DNA of 42,020 nucleotides from an uncultured Bacteroidales bacterium (GTDB taxonomy: Bacteria > Bacteroidota > Bacteroidia > Bacteroidales > Bacteroidaceae): contig CADCIQ010000016.1 of assembly GCA_902801425.1 (NCBI GenBank), positions 1 to 42,020 on the forward strand, in the 5' to 3' direction. The notes beneath the pieces were generated by a model. The model was given only the letters and a program-made list of their open reading frames with translations. It ran no database searches and was not told the DNA's origin. Below, piece after piece: positions 7,621 through 15,482 of the stretch (position 1 is the stretch's first letter; each line of letters opens with the position of its first letter). The position numbers and the translations under genes are program-made.

Positions 7621-9579
7621 ATGATTAGAAATACTAACATCCTCCTCGCCCCTTGGGGAGAGGATGCCCGCAGGGCAGGTGAGGGGCTACTCCCTTTAGA
7701 GTTATTAGCCCCTGCCAAGAACCTTGAATGCGGCATAGCAGCCATTGATCATGGCGCGGATGCCGTTTACATCGGAGCACAACGCTTTGGTGCACGTGCT
7801 GCTGCGGGTAATTCCGTAGAGGACATCGCCACATTGTGCAAGCACGCACATCAGTTTGGTGCCAAGGTATTCGTGACAGTAAACACAATTATCTATGACG
7901 AGGAACTTAACGACACACTTCAGCTCGTTGACGAACTGGACGGCATAGGCGTGGATGCGATCCTTGTGCAGGACATGGGATTGTTCTCCCTCCTAAAGCA
8001 AAGGAAAGAGCCTCTGCATTGCGAGCTTCATGCCTCAACACAGACGGATAACCGCTCGGCAGAAAAGGTGAAATGGCTCTTCGACCAAGGCTTTGACAGA
8101 GTGGTGCTGGCAAGAGAACTGAGCATCAAGGAGATTGCAGATATTCACGACTCCTTGATCGGACAGGCTCCCTCCCTCGGGAGGGCGGGGGAAGGGGTAT
8201 TCCCTCTCGAAGTCTTCGTTCACGGTGCCTTGTGCGTATCATATTCCGGTCAATGCTACGCATCGCAGTATTGCTTCCAACGCTCAGCCAACAGAGGCGA
8301 GTGTGCTCAGTTCTGCCGTTTGGCTTTCACGCTGAAGGATGCGAACGGAAAGGTTCTCGAAAGCGAGCGACACCTGCTTTCTTTGCGAGACATGGCACAG
8401 ATAGACAATCTTGAGAAACTGGCAGATGCAGGAGCTACTTCGTTCAAGATTGAGGGAAGGTTGAAGGATGTGGATTATGTGAAGAACATCACGGCAGCGT
8501 ATAGCGAGGCACTTAATGAGGTGGTGCGCAGGAATCCAGAGAAATACACTCGCGCTTCATTCGGAAGATGCACATACACTTTCACTCCTAACATACAGAA
8601 ATCATTCAACCGCGGCTTTACGACCTATTTCGCAGAAGGCAGGAAGCAAGGACTCGTTTCTTTCGACACACCGAAGGCGATGGGCGAGCTTGTGGGTAAG
8701 GTGAAGGAGATCAGAGGTCATTCATTCAATATTTCCACCACCACTTCATTTGCCAATGGCGATGGGTTGTGCTATCTCACCCCAACGGGACTTGTGGGTT
8801 TCAGAGTGAACAAAGTGGAGGGCAACCGCATCTTCCCTTTGCGTATGCCCGAATCGCTGAAGCCGGGCACAATGCTTTTCCGTAATCTTGATCAGGCATT
8901 CACCACACTTCTTGCCAAGCCTTCGAGTGAGCGTAAGATAGATATCATTTTCCGTCTCTACGAAGAGAACGGCAAGCTGACTCTAACAGCCAAGGATGAA
9001 GTTGGGCGCACGGCTACGGTTCAGTCAGACTGCGAGCTTCAGCCAGCAGCAAAGCCGCAGGAAGAGAACATACGCCGACAACTCTCAAAGCTCGGTGGCA
9101 CTATCTACCAATGCAAGGATATTGAAATTGATACGAAGGCATTCATTCCAAGTAGCGTGCTGGCGAATATGAGAAGAGAAATCATCGAGGAGATATACAA
9201 CGTACAATTTACGAAGTACAGTTCTCACCCATCACCCAACGCCCAACACCCTACGCCCACCTACCCTACACCTTATTTATATAATGCCTCAAACCGTAAG
9301 GCGAAGGAGTTTTATAAGGCACAGGGAATTGAGGCTTGCTCGTTGGAAGGCTTTGAGCATTCCGGCTCCCTCCCTACGGGGGAGGGCGGGGGGAGAGGCC
9401 ACACATCCCCTCTTCTCCTCATGCAATGCCGCTACTGTCTCCGCAACGAGATGGGCTTCTGCACAAAGTCGGGGAAACGTGCTCCTTGGAAAGAACCGCT
9501 CACAATTTCCATTTCCGACGGTCGTGAGTTCAAGTTGCAGTTCGACTGCAGGAATTGTCAGATGAATGTTATCGGCTAA
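7621..9579 (+). CDS. U32 family protein (peptidase U32/RlhA-TrhP-like)
   Basis: Protein of 652 residues. The family core is clear: LELLAPAKNLECGIAAIDHG at about 26-45, then DAVYIGA, and the U32 signature PLEVFVHGALCVSYSGQCY with following Cys residues (near 195-230). The C-terminus has four more Cys (CRYC...CRNC), suggesting a metal or Fe-S site. U32 members RlhA and TrhP hydroxylate rRNA or tRNA; others are annotated as collagenase-like. The exact substrate is uncertain. Four segments look like repeat inserts read in frame: residues about 8-22 (before LELLAPAKN), 182-193 (before PLEVFVHG), 535-552 (SHPSPNAQHPTPTYPTP) and 580-594 (SGSLPTGEGGGRG, before LMQCRYC). All fall at domain edges. Confidence 0.9.
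   Translation: MIRNTNILLAPWGEDARRAGEGLLPLELLAPAKNLECGIAAIDHGADAVYIGAQRFGARAAAGNSVEDIATLCKHAHQFGAKVFVTVNTIIYDEELNDTLQLVDELDGIGVDAILVQDMGLFSLLKQRKEPLHCELHASTQTDNRSAEKVKWLFDQGFDRVVLARELSIKEIADIHDSLIGQAPSLGRAGEGVFPLEVFVHGALCVSYSGQCYASQYCFQRSANRGECAQFCRLAFTLKDANGKVLESERHLLSLRDMAQIDNLEKLADAGATSFKIEGRLKDVDYVKNITAAYSEALNEVVRRNPEKYTRASFGRCTYTFTPNIQKSFNRGFTTYFAEGRKQGLVSFDTPKAMGELVGKVKEIRGHSFNISTTTSFANGDGLCYLTPTGLVGFRVNKVEGNRIFPLRMPESLKPGTMLFRNLDQAFTTLLAKPSSERKIDIIFRLYEENGKLTLTAKDEVGRTATVQSDCELQPAAKPQEENIRRQLSKLGGTIYQCKDIEIDTKAFIPSSVLANMRREIIEEIYNVQFTKYSSHPSPNAQHPTPTYPTPYLYNASNRKAKEFYKAQGIEACSLEGFEHSGSLPTGEGGGRGHTSPLLLMQCRYCLRNEMGFCTKSGKRAPWKEPLTISISDGREFKLQFDCRNCQMNVIG
7641..7686. repeat. GC-rich palindromic repeat at the U32 N-terminus
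   Basis: CCTCCTCGCCCCTTGGGGAG...GGTGAGGGG is the inverted partner of 7542-7588. It is translated as LAPWGEDARRAGEG between the start codon and the conserved LELLAPAKN of the U32 core. Confidence 0.75.
8166..8199. repeat. GC-rich repeat in the U32 gene (second insert)
   Basis: GGCTCCCTCCCTCGGGAGGG followed by CGGGGGAAGG is a shortened copy of the main element. It is read in frame as APSLGRAGEG directly before the conserved PLEVFVHG. Confidence 0.75.
9225..9270. repeat. CACCCAACGCCC-type repeat in the U32 gene (third insert)
   Basis: A C/A-rich low-complexity run (CACCCATCACCCAACGCCCA and variants) is read as Pro/His/Thr-rich linker residues. It differs in type from the other inserts in this gene. 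Confidence 0.6.
9364..9400. repeat. Full-length GC-rich element in the U32 gene (fourth insert)
   Basis: It matches the element at 6558-6592 base for base over its core CTCCCTACGGGGGAGGGCGG and is read in frame as GSLPTGEGGGRG. It sits just before the conserved C-terminal cysteine region. Confidence 0.9.
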
Positions 9580-9589
9580 TAATTAAATG

Positions 9590-9735
9590 TACTATTTGAC
9601 TATTTACAATGTACTATTTATGTACTATTGGGTTGATGTACTATTTATCGTCAATCAATAGCGAAACAGGAAATAGTAAATTAAATAAAATAGTAAATAA
9701 ATAGTACATAGTAAATAGCTAAATAGTAAATTAAA
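9590..9735. repeat. AT-rich TACTATTTA repeat tract with inverted halves
   Basis: The left half repeats TGTACTATTTA (9593, 9610 and 9637 regions). The right half repeats the complement TAAATAGTACATAGTAAATA. The tract fills the gap between the U32 gene and the zinc-ribbon lipoprotein gene and could fold into a long weak hairpin. No promoter box was recognised in it. Confidence 0.7.
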
Positions 9736-9740
9736 ACGCC

Positions 9741-10778
9741 ATGCCCTCACTACGACACATACTATATAAAATATTCCTCCTATGGGGGATAGGGGGGCTC
9801 CTCCTCCTCACTTCCTGCTATCGTGATTCTTCCACAATCAATGAGCAGGAAGAGGCGCATGATGCCCTTGCGACAGGCGACACTCTGACACAGGAACAGC
9901 AGGATTCCATATCCTTCTATTCAACACACCACTTTACCGAGGGATATAACTTCGAGGTGTATAAAGACTCCATCTCGTTGCTCGTACAGCAGCCGGAAGA
10001 GATGGTGTCGCAGATGGAGATTGATACTTTCGCCGTATATAAGAATCATCATGTAGTGGTGGGCGACATAAGGATATTGCCGCAAGACTCCATCGATTCT
10101 GTATGGGTTCAGCTTGCAACCGACGAAGGACGATGGGGATGGATTCACGAGACGGAACTGTTGCCAAAGGTTGTGCCTGTAGATCCAATCTCTCAGGCTA
10201 TAATGTTCTTCTCCGACTCGCACATCATCATATCGCTGATCATCGTTGTGCTGATTGGTATTGCATACGTAATGCGACACATATACCGCAGGAATGCCCC
10301 GATAGTGCATTTCCGCGACATTTCATCGTTCTACCCTACCCTGCTCTGCCTTATAGTGGCAATAGCAGCAACATTCTACGCATCAGTACAGATGTTTGCC
10401 CCTGAGACTTGGAGGCACTTCTACTATCATCCTACGCTGAACCCATTCCAAGTGCCGTTCATACTGTCAATCTTCATGTCTTCGGTATGGGCAATGGCGA
10501 TAGTATTCATAGCTGCGGTAGATGATGTGAAACGTAATCTGCCACTTGTAGATGCCCTACTCTACCTATCAGGAATGATAGGCGTATGCGCTATCAATTA
10601 CATCATATTCAGCATCACGACACTCAACTACGTGGGCTACCCTTTGCTGGGGGCATACTGCTATTTCGCAATAAAGAGATACTACACCGTATCAAGAAAA
10701 CACTACATCTGCGGCAACTGCGGCAATCGTCTTTCAAGCAAAGGCAAATGCCCAGCATGCGGATACATAAACGATTAA
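9741..10778 (+). CDS. Membrane lipoprotein with C-terminal zinc ribbon
   Basis: Protein of 345 residues. It has a lipoprotein signal (LLLLTSC, lipidated Cys at 26). Residues about 30-145 are exported and acidic, with repeated DSI motifs and a WVQLATDEGRWGWI segment that resembles a small SH3-like fold. Four or five membrane helices follow (about 158-178, 198-218, 235-258, 270-310). The end is a four-Cys zinc ribbon (CGNCGNRLSSKGKCPACG), probably cytoplasmic. I recognise the layout from Bacteroidales hypothetical proteins but know no function. Part of the signal region (CTCCTATGGGGGATAGGGGG) resembles a decayed GC-rich element. It ends 5 bp before the next gene, so the two are likely co-translated. 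Confidence 0.8.
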   Translation: MPSLRHILYKIFLLWGIGGLLLLTSCYRDSSTINEQEEAHDALATGDTLTQEQQDSISFYSTHHFTEGYNFEVYKDSISLLVQQPEEMVSQMEIDTFAVYKNHHVVVGDIRILPQDSIDSVWVQLATDEGRWGWIHETELLPKVVPVDPISQAIMFFSDSHIIISLIIVVLIGIAYVMRHIYRRNAPIVHFRDISSFYPTLLCLIVAIAATFYASVQMFAPETWRHFYYHPTLNPFQVPFILSIFMSSVWAMAIVFIAAVDDVKRNLPLVDALLYLSGMIGVCAINYIIFSITTLNYVGYPLLGAYCYFAIKRYYTVSRKHYICGNCGNRLSSKGKCPACGYIND

Positions 10779-10783
10779 CGAAA

Positions 10784-12082
10784 ATGAAATATACAAGAAT
10801 ACTCCTGCAAATATTCATGATCGGTTGTCTTGCAACAGGATTCCTGTCTTCCTGTGGAGATGACGACCCTGACACTCCTGCGGCAAGAGCCAAAAGGACT
10901 GTCCTCATATATATGTGTGCAGAAAACAACCTCAGCTCACTTCAATACTATGATTCCATAGAGATTGTACGAGGTGCGGCAAATCTGCCCGACAACGTAA
11001 ACCTCATTATGTTTGGCGACCGTACCAGCAAATCCGTCAAGCCTTATATTGCCAGGGTGGATAAGAACGGAATACACATAGTGAAGTCATACAAGGAGGA
11101 TTTCTATTGCACAGACAAGGAAAAAATGTCAGAGATCATCAACTGGGTCTTTACGAAATATCCCGCAGACTCATACGCCATGACATTCTGGGGACATAGT
11201 AACGGCTGGATTACCGTGCCTGACAAGAACATTGCCAAGGCTAACGCAAAGCGCAAGGCTTACGGTTGGGATTCGGGGGTTGATAATCCTGACGGGGGGG
11301 ATGGAATTAATAAGTTCATCAACATTCCCGAACTTGCAGAGGTTCTTTCAAAGACTCAGCATCTTGACTATATCTTCTTTGATTGCTGCCAGATGATGTG
11401 TGCCGAAGTGACTTACGAACTCAGAAATGTGTGCGACTATATAATAGGTTCTCCTGCTGAGATTCCCGGTCACGGAGCACCATACGACAATGTGGTGCAG
11501 GATTTCTTCCTTGCAAAGGAAAATGTAGGAAAGGCTATTGCTGACGACTACATTAAAAACACGAATTTCTCGCTTAACGGTGCTGACGGATTACCACTCT
11601 CGGTGGTAAAGACAAGCAACATGGAGAATCTTATTGCTGTCACTAAGAATGCCATAGACACGGTAATGGTTCATTATCCATACCCAAACAACCTTCCTGT
11701 ATATGATATCATCTACTATGGAAAGAACGATGCCGCAGCCAACAACCCTATATTCTATGATCTGCGAAACGTGATGCGCAAGTATCTTTCGAAAGAAGAT
11801 TTTGATACATGGGACAATGTATTTCAGCAAACCGTTGTTTACTCGCTTCACCCAAGAGATGTAAGCGAAACGAGAACTGAAGAATGGATTAGTCAAGAGC
11901 TACATCTTTCCAATTTCAGGAAGTTCAAGATGAACGATGAGACCTACGGTGGCTTGTCAATGTTCATTCCGCAGACATACTATTCTAACGTGGATTCAAA
12001 AAAACACCTTAATCCAAACATTAGCATCAAGACAATGCAATGGAATAAGGTGATAGACTGGACGAAATTCGGTTGGGAATGA
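10784..12082 (+). CDS. Clostripain-family (C11) cysteine peptidase lipoprotein
   Basis: Exported lipoprotein of 432 residues. The ATG at 10784 is chosen over an upstream in-frame ATG because it follows the previous stop by 5 bp and begins a lipoprotein signal (GFLSSC, Cys at 24). The C11 catalytic pair is visible: His138 in FWGHSNGW and Cys202 in FFDCCQMM, where most family members have DAC. The strand motif TVLIYMCAENNL starts the domain near 40. C11 enzymes cleave after Arg or Lys and often self-activate. Surface or periplasmic proteolysis is inferred. The length fits Bacteroides C11 proteins. Confidence 0.9.
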   Translation: MKYTRILLQIFMIGCLATGFLSSCGDDDPDTPAARAKRTVLIYMCAENNLSSLQYYDSIEIVRGAANLPDNVNLIMFGDRTSKSVKPYIARVDKNGIHIVKSYKEDFYCTDKEKMSEIINWVFTKYPADSYAMTFWGHSNGWITVPDKNIAKANAKRKAYGWDSGVDNPDGGDGINKFINIPELAEVLSKTQHLDYIFFDCCQMMCAEVTYELRNVCDYIIGSPAEIPGHGAPYDNVVQDFFLAKENVGKAIADDYIKNTNFSLNGADGLPLSVVKTSNMENLIAVTKNAIDTVMVHYPYPNNLPVYDIIYYGKNDAAANNPIFYDLRNVMRKYLSKEDFDTWDNVFQQTVVYSLHPRDVSETRTEEWISQELHLSNFRKFKMNDETYGGLSMFIPQTYYSNVDSKKHLNPNISIKTMQWNKVIDWTKFGWE

Positions 12083-12084
12083 TA

Positions 12085-12202
12085 AGTGAATCGTGAATAA
12101 CGAATAGTGAAGAATACTTAATACAGGTGGACACCAGTATGAGTCTTTCGCTATACTTTCCATACGGCGATAGCAAGATATTATTCACTATTCACTTTTC
12201 TC
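12085..12202. repeat. AT-rich GTGAATAGTGAAG repeat, inverted pair
   Basis: AAGTGAATCGTGAATAACGA near 12085-12104 and TTATTCACTATTCACTTTTC near 12181-12200 are imperfect reverse complements flanking the leader of azlC. The same repeat type flanks the region 38347-38817. Confidence 0.6.
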
Positions 12203-12222
12203 TTTACCCTTTATTTTTTTCG

Positions 12223-12933
12223 ATGAAAATCTTTCTCTCAGGCATTCGCAACGGCATACCGATAGCATTAGGATATTACGCCGTGGCATTCTCGCTTGGC
12301 ATCATAGCCGGCAATGTGGGGCTTGATGCCTTCATGGGCTTTATTGCATCTTTCTTCACACGCGCCTCTGCCGGTGAATATGCAGGCTATACCCTTGCTG
12401 GAGCTCAGGCAGCATATATCGAGGTTATAGGAATGAGTATGATAGCCAATCTCCGTTATCTGCTTATGAGTACGGCCCTGACACAGAAATTCCGCCCAGG
12501 CACATCGCTCTTCAAGCGAATCATAACCTCCGCCTGTATCACAGATGAGATATTCGGAATATCAATAGCATACAAAGGCTATCTCGCTCCAAGATACACG
12601 TTAGGTGCTTTTGCCATATCCACACCAGCATGGGCATTAGGCTGCACATCAGGCATTATTGCAGGAAACATTCTTCCTGCTAATATCGTTTCTGCTCTCA
12701 GTGCGGCTCTCTATGGCATGTTCATCGCCATCATCATTCCACCTTCAAAGAAAGACCATAACGTGGGTATCGCCGTATGCTGTAGCTTTGCCCTCAGCGG
12801 ACTTTGTGCCATATTGCCAATAATCAGCGAATGGAGTTCGGGCACACGCACAATATTATTGACAATAATAATATCGGCGGCAGCAGCGATAATCCGACCA
12901 GTAAAGACTAAGGAGGAAAGGAAAGATGAATAA
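12223..12933 (+). CDS. azlC: AzlC family amino-acid exporter, large subunit
   Basis: Inner-membrane protein of 236 residues. I placed the start at ATG 12223 (MKIFLSGIRNGIPIALGYYA), which matches the family N-terminus; the frame runs further upstream only through repeat sequence. The family pattern is clear: GIPIALGYYAVAFSLGI, FTRASAGEYAG and the NLRYLLMS segment, with about six helices. AzlC with AzlD forms a branched-chain amino-acid exporter. The downstream azlD overlaps its 3' end by 8 bp, so the pair is translationally coupled. Confidence 0.9.
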   Translation: MKIFLSGIRNGIPIALGYYAVAFSLGIIAGNVGLDAFMGFIASFFTRASAGEYAGYTLAGAQAAYIEVIGMSMIANLRYLLMSTALTQKFRPGTSLFKRIITSACITDEIFGISIAYKGYLAPRYTLGAFAISTPAWALGCTSGIIAGNILPANIVSALSAALYGMFIAIIIPPSKKDHNVGIAVCCSFALSGLCAILPIISEWSSGTRTILLTIIISAAAAIIRPVKTKEERKDE

Positions 12934-13231
12934 TCTCTGGATCTACATATTTATAATGATTGTGGTGACGAATCTCATCCGCATCATACCACCATTACTT
13001 ATCCGTGGGCAGATAAGGAATAGGTTTCTTCGCAGTTTCCTCTACTATGTGCCATACGTCACCCTTGCCGTAATGACATTCCCGGCAATAACAGAGGCTA
13101 CATCATCACCACTCGCAGGAGCTATAGCCCTTGCACTCGGCATCATAGCCGCATGGTTCGGATTAGGTCTTTTCCCCGTATCCGTCATCTGCTGCCTTGT
13201 GGTGCTGATTATTGAATACGCCATAAACTAA
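12926..13231 (+). CDS. azlD: AzlD family amino-acid exporter, small subunit
   Basis: Small membrane protein of 101 residues with three to four helices. It contains the family features TNLIRIIPPLLI near the N-terminus and FLRSFLYYVPYVTLAVMTFPAI in the middle. It overlaps azlC by 8 bp and is the usual partner of AzlC in branched-chain amino-acid export. A strong bidirectional hairpin follows the stop codon. Confidence 0.9.
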   Translation: MNNLWIYIFIMIVVTNLIRIIPPLLIRGQIRNRFLRSFLYYVPYVTLAVMTFPAITEATSSPLAGAIALALGIIAAWFGLGLFPVSVICCLVVLIIEYAIN

Positions 13232-13250
13232 CGTGAATCCGATGAAAAAA

Positions 13251-13274
13251 GGGAAACGGACAAATCCGATTCCC
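13251..13274. terminator. Bidirectional terminator between azlD and susD
   Basis: GGGAAACGGA-CAAA-TCCGATTCCC forms a stem of about nine pairs with one A-A mismatch. It is preceded by AAAAAA and followed by TTTTATTTTTT, so it can stop transcripts from both the azlCD operon and the convergent SusCD/FAS1 array. Confidence 0.85.
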
Positions 13275-13294
13275 TTTTATTTTTTCCTTAAATG

Positions 13295-15313
13295 CTATTT
13301 GAATGGCAGATACCAGTTGCGAGGATCGTGAAGGTCTTTCTGTGGATTGTTGCCAGAGAGCTTTTCCACGAACCAGCGAGAACCGAAGTTACCGCCCCAT
13401 GTGCCTGACTCGTTATAGTGGCGGGCAATGCGCTGAAGATCATAGAAGCGGCGACCCTCGAAAGCAAATTCCTTGGCATACTCATCACAGAGAATATCCT
13501 GCATAGCAGCGATGGAATCAGCCTTGGTAGTACCTACGCTAACATCAAACCTACGGGCTATCTCCATCATCTTCTCACCAATAATCACATCAGGCAAATA
13601 ATGGGTGTTCATTTGAGAACCGAGAGCCGTGGCACGAGAACCCTTTGCTGATTGTGCAAGCTCGTTCTCCTTCCTGTTATAGGTACAAGAACCGTGAGCA
13701 TGAATACCATACACATCATTTCCATTGAATATCTCACGATACTGAGCATTGAGGAAAGGTAAGGTGGTACCGAGGAAATCAACGGATTTCTGCGACATAT
13801 ACTTGTAAGCCTCAGAATCCACATTAGACTTCCTGACAAGATTCTCAAGATATGTTGAAATACCATTCTTGAGAATAGCGAAGGCAATATCAGTATATCC
13901 CATAGCGTTGAGAGCCTCTGCAAGATGCAGGTAGATGGTAGATGCCCGATAGAGATACACGTTAGCATTCCGCACCTTACTAACATACACCTGTGTGGTG
14001 TCGGCAGGGTTACGAAGGAACATTGCAACAGTACTGTTATTTTCTAAAGAACTAACGCTGGCACGGCCATCGCCACCCTTAAATGCCTGAACCTGTGTTG
14101 GGTAGCTTGTGTTAATTGCAATACCGTCATAGCTCGTTGGATAGTAATAGTACCATGCAGAATCGGTCAAGGCATGATAAGCCTCGGAAGGCTTGATCTG
14201 GATATTCTCTACACGAGGACACATGGAAGAGTGGTCGATAGAGTAATAGTCATAGCCGAATGCCAGAGGTATGGATGTAGTGGTTCCACGCTGAGAACTG
14301 ACAGCCATAGGGATATAGGTCAGGACATCAGGTGGGGTAGCTACATTAGCGAAGATATTTGCATAACTTCCATAGAATGTGTTGAAATCTGATGACAGAT
14401 TCTCTGGAACCATGAGATAATCCACGTTACGCACAGAGCCTAACCATTCAGGCACTACGCCATACTTACAGAGATAATCAGCATATTTCTCAGCAGCCTT
14501 GTCATACTGAGCCGTCTCAAGATACATATCTCCGAGAATGACCTGAACAGGCACAAAGATATTTGCAGGATTGATATATTTATTAGATCCCCAGTTGGTT
14601 GTGCCGACAGGATAGATATCTGTTCCCAGAGTGGGGACATGGGTGTTTGGATAACGGCTCAGAAGCAGTTCAAGCTCTGGTGCAAGGGCGTCAACAATCT
14701 GGGAGAGGTTCTTCTGACAGCTTGGATCAGCCGCCTTTGCCTCTATCTGCGAGATAGATGTCAGAGGTTCGGTGTAGAACGGAATAGTAAGACCGTCAGC
14801 ATTACCGCAATATATTCTTGCCAACTGAAGGTAAGCCCATGCTCGCCATGCAGCCACGGCTATATACTCATCAATCACCACGTTTGTCGAGCCTGTCTTC
14901 AGCGTAGAGTCACGATGAGCGAGGTAGTAGTTACAGTTATTGATAACCTTATAGAACACATACGAACTATCATACGCATTAGTCGTAGTGGCCGAATAGT
15001 TGGCAAGTTCCTTGAGGTTCTTGTCTGTATTCGACTCATCCACGGTGACGAGTTCCCCCTTCATCTCGCCGATATAGAAATACTGGTCTGCCACCTGTTG
15101 CATAGCCTGCGCTATACCGAGTGCATAGAACACGGAGTCAGTCTTCGTGTTCAGCTTATAGTCAGACACCATGCTGTCGTTGTCGGTGGAGAGGCAGGAG
15201 GTAAGACCCAACAAAACAAAGAGAAGACCAACGGCCTCTCCCCCCGCCCTCCCCCGTAGGGAGGGAGCTGGAGTGCGAAAGGCGTTCGCTATATATCGAA
15301 ATATACTAAACAT
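13295..15313 (-). CDS. SusD/RagB-like outer-membrane lipoprotein (first pair)
   Basis: Surface lipoprotein of 672 residues, partner of the SusC encoded just upstream. The signal ends at LLGLTSC (lipidated Cys 40). The middle is helix-rich with SusD/TPR features (YFYIGEMKGE, AWRAWAYLQLARIYCG). The C-terminal part has the family pattern EYAKEFAFEGRRFYDLQRIARHYN and ends NWYLPFK. SusD proteins cap the SusC barrel and bind the ligand. Residues about 14-28 (PAPSLRGRAGGEA) are encoded by a GC-rich repeat, and the first 17 codons match those of the FAS1 gene starting at 20758 and the SusC gene starting at 28741. It is the last gene of the array. Confidence 0.93.
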   Translation of the reverse strand: MFSIFRYIANAFRTPAPSLRGRAGGEAVGLLFVLLGLTSCLSTDNDSMVSDYKLNTKTDSVFYALGIAQAMQQVADQYFYIGEMKGELVTVDESNTDKNLKELANYSATTTNAYDSSYVFYKVINNCNYYLAHRDSTLKTGSTNVVIDEYIAVAAWRAWAYLQLARIYCGNADGLTIPFYTEPLTSISQIEAKAADPSCQKNLSQIVDALAPELELLLSRYPNTHVPTLGTDIYPVGTTNWGSNKYINPANIFVPVQVILGDMYLETAQYDKAAEKYADYLCKYGVVPEWLGSVRNVDYLMVPENLSSDFNTFYGSYANIFANVATPPDVLTYIPMAVSSQRGTTTSIPLAFGYDYYSIDHSSMCPRVENIQIKPSEAYHALTDSAWYYYYPTSYDGIAINTSYPTQVQAFKGGDGRASVSSLENNSTVAMFLRNPADTTQVYVSKVRNANVYLYRASTIYLHLAEALNAMGYTDIAFAILKNGISTYLENLVRKSNVDSEAYKYMSQKSVDFLGTTLPFLNAQYREIFNGNDVYGIHAHGSCTYNRKENELAQSAKGSRATALGSQMNTHYLPDVIIGEKMMEIARRFDVSVGTTKADSIAAMQDILCDEYAKEFAFEGRRFYDLQRIARHYNESGTWGGNFGSRWFVEKLSGNNPQKDLHDPRNWYLPFK

Positions 15314-15474
15314 AATTATGAATTACTAATTTCAAATTATCAATTTTTCAACTTTCAATTTTTCAATTGCTTTTGCCCTTGATTCACCTTTTTAGCGATA
15401 AAAGGTAACTACTCCCCCTGTGGGGGTGAGGGGGGCAGCTCCCTCCCTACGGGGGAGGGCGGGGGGAGAGGCCG
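15232..15474. repeat. MITE-like cassette at the SusC-SusD junction (copy 1)
   Basis: A perfect 39-bp inverted repeat (15232-15270 and 15436-15474) encloses the SusD start codon (15313), its first codons, an AT-rich tract (AATTATGAATTACTAATTTC type) and a second palindrome (CTCCCCCTGTGGGGGTGAGG). The cassette spans the entire intergenic gap and the SusD signal region. Closely similar cassettes lie at 20671-20911 and 28661-28931. Confidence 0.9.
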
Positions 15475-15482
15475 CTGGGTCT

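Noticed and set aside
10586-10783. Upstream extension of the clostripain-family gene
   Set aside because: It overlaps the zinc-ribbon lipoprotein in another frame. The ATG at 10784 gives a proper lipoprotein signal.
12127-12222. Upstream extension of AzlC
   Set aside because: These 32 codons are repeat DNA, and the family N-terminus begins at the ATG at 12223.
14639-15259. 206-codon plus-strand open frame
   Set aside because: Antisense to the SusD gene and ends within a repeat; no coding character.
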